Assembly: GCA_934373375.1 (NCBI GenBank)
Contig: CAKROP010000085.1
Span: forward strand, 1 to 7,735
Direction of reading: 5' to 3'
From: an uncultured Anaerosacchariphilus sp.
GTDB lineage: Bacteria > Bacillota > Clostridia > Lachnospirales > Lachnospiraceae
Length of the DNA: 7,735 nucleotides
Shown here in pieces: positions 5,491 through 7,735 of the stretch. The first letter of the stretch is position 1; every line of letters starts with the position of its first letter. A program made the translations under genes and the position numbers. The notes below the pieces were generated by a model that was not told the DNA's origin, did not search any database, and saw only the letters and a program-made list of their open reading frames with translations.

Positions 5491-6605
5491 ACCCGCGCGC
5501 CTCCTTCCTGACTCAAATCAACCGTTTCGTTCCAGACCAGATCGGAAGAGGGAAACAGCTCGCCAAAGCCCAGATCCCGCACCTCTATCCGAAGCTTTTC
5601 CACGCCCTCGAATTCCACAGAAATCCGAAGCCTGGTGGTTCTGGAAGGCCGTTCCGGAATGCCGGTAAGCTCCAGGCTTTCTTTCAGCGTCATATTTCCC
5701 TGCATGGGCTTTAAGATAAATTCCAGCACCGGTTCATCCAGAAGCAGGGCCTCGCACTGCGCCTTGGCCTCATACCAGCTGGTTCCCGCGTTCAGCAGGG
5801 TATAGAGGCTGTCTTTTCCCGTTCCCGGTGTGCGGATGCCCACATTGTAGGGAATTTTATCTTCACCCAGGAACACGTAGCTACGCTCCTCCGGGTTCTT
5901 CAGTTCTTCCATGGCCCGGTAACAGGCTCCCTTGGCAAATAAGTTATTGCCCGCGAAGACGCGTTTCCCGGCACTGCAGAGAATCTTCAGGCTTTCTTCA
6001 TACCATTTTCCATCGAAGCCCTCTCCCACCAGAAAAACAGAAGACACCGGACGGCCTCCGAAAATATCCCGGGCAATGCCGGACAGCGCCAGATCCTTCT
6101 CCCCATTGGTATAATCCCCGAAGCCGGTCTGCCATTTTTCCTCTTTTTCCGCCCGGGCCATGGCCGGAATCGTCCTGCCGTTCACATTGAGCACAGCGCT
6201 CCCAAGTTTTCCTCCCTCGCAGGTAAAGAGAACGGACTGATGCCGCCAGATTTCCCGGGGCTGATGCAGCACATAAGCGCAGAAGCTCTCCTCACGGGAC
6301 TGAACGAAAATCCGGCTCTCCGGGATGCCAATCATCTGCATGGCCGCCCGCCGAAGCTCCGCCGCTGTCTGCTCATCCGCCTCTTCCACGCAGAATACCA
6401 CGGCAGCCGCCTCGTGAATCTTACCGTAGGGCTTCAGAAGCCGCATGGCCTTTTTCAGAAAAGCCTCTGTGGTTTCTGTGGGGATTCTGTATTTCTCCGT
6501 TCCGGGCTCCACTGCCACCGAGACGGGTTCTTTTGATTTTTCATTCCAGCAGCAGATCTGCGAATACTCTTTTCCCAGATCAAACCCTATTACAAAGGTT
6601 CCCAC
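5478..6605 (-). CDS. Compact Hsp70-like (actin-fold) protein, probably DUF5716-type
   Basis: A complete 375-residue protein, much shorter than DnaK (about 610-640). The N-terminus VIGFDLGKEYSQICCW (5-20) matches the phosphate-1 loop with Asp9. QSREESFCAYVL (102-113) resembles the EPTAAALAYG segment, VFLVGEGFDG (190-199) the adenosine motif and FAKGACYRAM (223-232) the segment after it. From about 252 to 350 the sequence follows the Hsp70 beta-type substrate domain, including LTGIPERP (313-320) and a following IEVRD (340-344). The phosphate-2 loop, DLGGGT in Hsp70, reads TCEGGK (128-133), so the usual Asp is missing. Spacing suggests that two subdomains of the nucleotide-binding half are trimmed and the helical lid is absent. 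The start is GTG with AAGGAGG 9 nt upstream, and the next gene overlaps its end. I recall similar clostridial proteins filed as DUF5716 or 'Hsp70 family', not verified. Function unknown; nucleotide binding possible, hydrolysis doubtful. Confidence 0.85.
   Translation of the reverse strand: MGTFVIGFDLGKEYSQICCWNEKSKEPVSVAVEPGTEKYRIPTETTEAFLKKAMRLLKPYGKIHEAAAVVFCVEEADEQTAAELRRAAMQMIGIPESRIFVQSREESFCAYVLHQPREIWRHQSVLFTCEGGKLGSAVLNVNGRTIPAMARAEKEEKWQTGFGDYTNGEKDLALSGIARDIFGGRPVSSVFLVGEGFDGKWYEESLKILCSAGKRVFAGNNLFAKGACYRAMEELKNPEERSYVFLGEDKIPYNVGIRTPGTGKDSLYTLLNAGTSWYEAKAQCEALLLDEPVLEFILKPMQGNMTLKESLELTGIPERPSRTTRLRISVEFEGVEKLRIEVRDLGFGELFPSSDLVWNETVDLSQEGGARVWEQ
5500..5506 (-). promoter_or_regulatory. 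Ribosome binding site of the TPR gene inside the Hsp70-like gene
   Basis: AAGGAGG on the minus strand, 9 nt before the ATG at 5490. It lies in the last codons of the upstream gene and favours this start over the second Met at 5478. Confidence 0.75.
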
Positions 6606-6614
6606 TGTCTGCTA

Positions 6615-6621
6615 CCTCCTT
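6615..6621 (-). promoter_or_regulatory. Ribosome binding site of the Hsp70-like gene (supports a GTG start)
   Basis: AAGGAGG on the minus strand, followed by 9 nt and GTG at 6605-6603. The Hsp70 N-terminal beta strand begins two residues after the start, so a later start is impossible and no in-frame ATG lies upstream. Confidence 0.85.
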
Positions 6622-6639
6622 GTCCGAACAAATGTCAGT

Positions 6640-7735
6640 CTATTTTAACGAAAACATGGTTTCCACCAGAAATTTCTTTTTCCCGTAGGTCCCATACTGC
6701 CGCCGAAGCTCCGGCATGTCGTGCTCGGACAGGGCACGGGCCATTTCGTAAATGGAAGCATATTTAGTGCCGGTCACAAGCGGCTCTTCACCGCCTTCCA
6801 CGAAGCTGTGATCCGGCGTAGCGTGCTCGCCCTCTTCGTCCTCCTCCGTCACAAACCAGGTAAGCCGGTCATCGTAGAACAGGGTAAATTCCTTCACAAA
6901 AATTCCCGGCTCCACCGGATACAGCCGCTCTGCCACGTAATTGCAGTTTTTCATCCGGGACGACTCGATAACGTAATGCAGAATCACCTTATGCTCCGGA
7001 TTAGCCCGGTATTCCACGAAGGTCTTATCCTCCAGAAGCTCCGAGCGCCCAAGCCGGGCCAAAAGTGGTTTCATGAAAGAAAACCGCATTTTCTTCTGAA
7101 TACAGAGCTTCGTCATCCGCTCGGCCTGTATCTCCTCGCTCTCTGTCAGCTTCCTCCTGCCGGACAGATATCGCAGGTACGCCAGTTCACAGACCGGCGC
7201 CAGACCGGCTTCCCAGGCAATGGCCTGCGCAAGCTGCCCATAAATTCCCTCCGGCACTTTCTCATCCCGTACAAAATCCTGCCAGCTCATCCATGTGAGA
7301 TAAGCCCGCGCCACCAGACCGTCGCCGCCCAGCGCCCGGTAATCCTCAAAGATTCCATAAGCCTCTTCTTTCACCTGACCGGTAAACAGCATCTGACCGA
7401 GAATACGTTCTTCCAGATCAAAGACATCCAGTTCAAACTCATGCGCCTCATTCCAGACTTCCTCCATGATGGCCACAGAGCCATAATAGTAACCGGAAAG
7501 ATATTCCAGGATTCCTTCGTTGTATTTGTGTTCCCGGAAGATATGCAGACAGAGCTTCAAAAGGAAGGCGTCCTCCTCATATTCCAGCTCCCGCATTTTC
7601 CAGACCGCCAGCTTCAGCAAGAGCTTTACCCGCACCATGGAATAATCGTAGGCGCGGAGCGTATCCCATGCTTCCCCGTACATGCCGCGCAAAATCAGGA
7701 TTTCCACATAACGTGCCCGGTCCTTCGGCGTCATC
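6640..7735 (-). CDS. C-terminal part of a large helical-repeat protein, function unknown (probably DUF5717-type; 5' end outside window)
   Basis: The frame is open to the right edge and at least 364 residues are visible before the TAG at 6642-6640. The Met codon at 7734 is probably internal: no ribosome site can be seen and the sequence reads as mid-domain. Visible residues 1-230 look entirely helical, with paired aromatic/leucine-rich helices of a TPR-like solenoid (for example LRGMYGEAWDTLRAYD at 15-30). Residues about 240-300 appear beta-rich (VILHYVIES 250-258; GIFVKEFTLFYDDRLTWFV 277-295), followed by an acidic loop (297-317) and a final basic helix (343-354). No signal peptide or membrane segment is seen in this part. 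It ends 34 nt before the Hsp70-like gene, so the two are co-transcribed. From memory, large DUF5717 proteins neighbour such Hsp70-like genes in Lachnospiraceae; this needs a profile search. A scaffold role is inference only. Confidence 0.75.
   Translation of the reverse strand, partial: MTPKDRARYVEILILRGMYGEAWDTLRAYDYSMVRVKLLLKLAVWKMRELEYEEDAFLLKLCLHIFREHKYNEGILEYLSGYYYGSVAIMEEVWNEAHEFELDVFDLEERILGQMLFTGQVKEEAYGIFEDYRALGGDGLVARAYLTWMSWQDFVRDEKVPEGIYGQLAQAIAWEAGLAPVCELAYLRYLSGRRKLTESEEIQAERMTKLCIQKKMRFSFMKPLLARLGRSELLEDKTFVEYRANPEHKVILHYVIESSRMKNCNYVAERLYPVEPGIFVKEFTLFYDDRLTWFVTEEDEEGEHATPDHSFVEGGEEPLVTGTKYASIYEMARALSEHDMPELRRQYGTYGKKKFLVETMFSLK

Noticed and set aside
4843..5511. Plus-strand open frame of 222 codons opposite the TPR gene
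   Set aside because: The minus-strand frame has TPR motifs, a strong ribosome site and operon spacing. The plus-strand product looks like a composition-driven shadow.
5478..6605. Calling this gene dnaK
   Set aside because: It is far too short, lacks the lid and phosphate-2 Asp, and has no grpE or dnaJ beside it in the window. It is an Hsp70 relative, not the housekeeping chaperone.
6619..6631. Small inverted repeat TTGT/ACAA just before the Hsp70-like ribosome site
   Set aside because: Only 4-5 bp; too weak to claim a control hairpin.

Overview
The window is bacterial DNA, about 53-55% G+C by eye, with every gene on the minus strand. The gene families, strong AGGAGG ribosome sites, sigma-A-type promoters and the lipoprotein-anchored binding protein all point to a Gram-positive Clostridia member, most likely a Lachnospiraceae (gut or anaerobic) relative. 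This assignment rests on protein style and gene context, not on a marker gene.

Read in the direction of transcription (right to left), there are three blocks. Block 1 (7735 to 4702) is a tightly spaced three-gene cluster with no classical name. It holds the C-terminal part of a large helical-repeat protein, then a compact and degenerate Hsp70-like protein, then a TPR protein that overlaps the Hsp70-like gene. No terminator is visible after it. This is the least understood part of the window and the best candidate for an undescribed system: an actin/Hsp70-fold protein with its own TPR partner and a large scaffold-like partner.

Block 2 (4693 to 2009) is a complete polar amino-acid ABC importer operon: a strong promoter, a lipoprotein substrate-binding protein, a permease, an ATPase and a very strong hairpin terminator. 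Two hairpins sit in the 101-bp gap between permease and ATPase. One of them contains the permease stop codon, and the other lies just upstream of the ATPase ribosome site.

Block 3 (1994 to 1) is a housekeeping operon with its own promoter. miaA (tRNA A37 dimethylallyltransferase, GTG start) overlaps by 4 nt a PLP-dependent gene of the YnbB/'aluminium resistance' methionine gamma-lyase-like family, which runs off the left edge.

There is no gene-free stretch longer than 300 bases. I see no tRNA, rRNA, CRISPR array, insertion sequence or plus-strand gene. The plus-strand open frames are shadows of the minus-strand genes.
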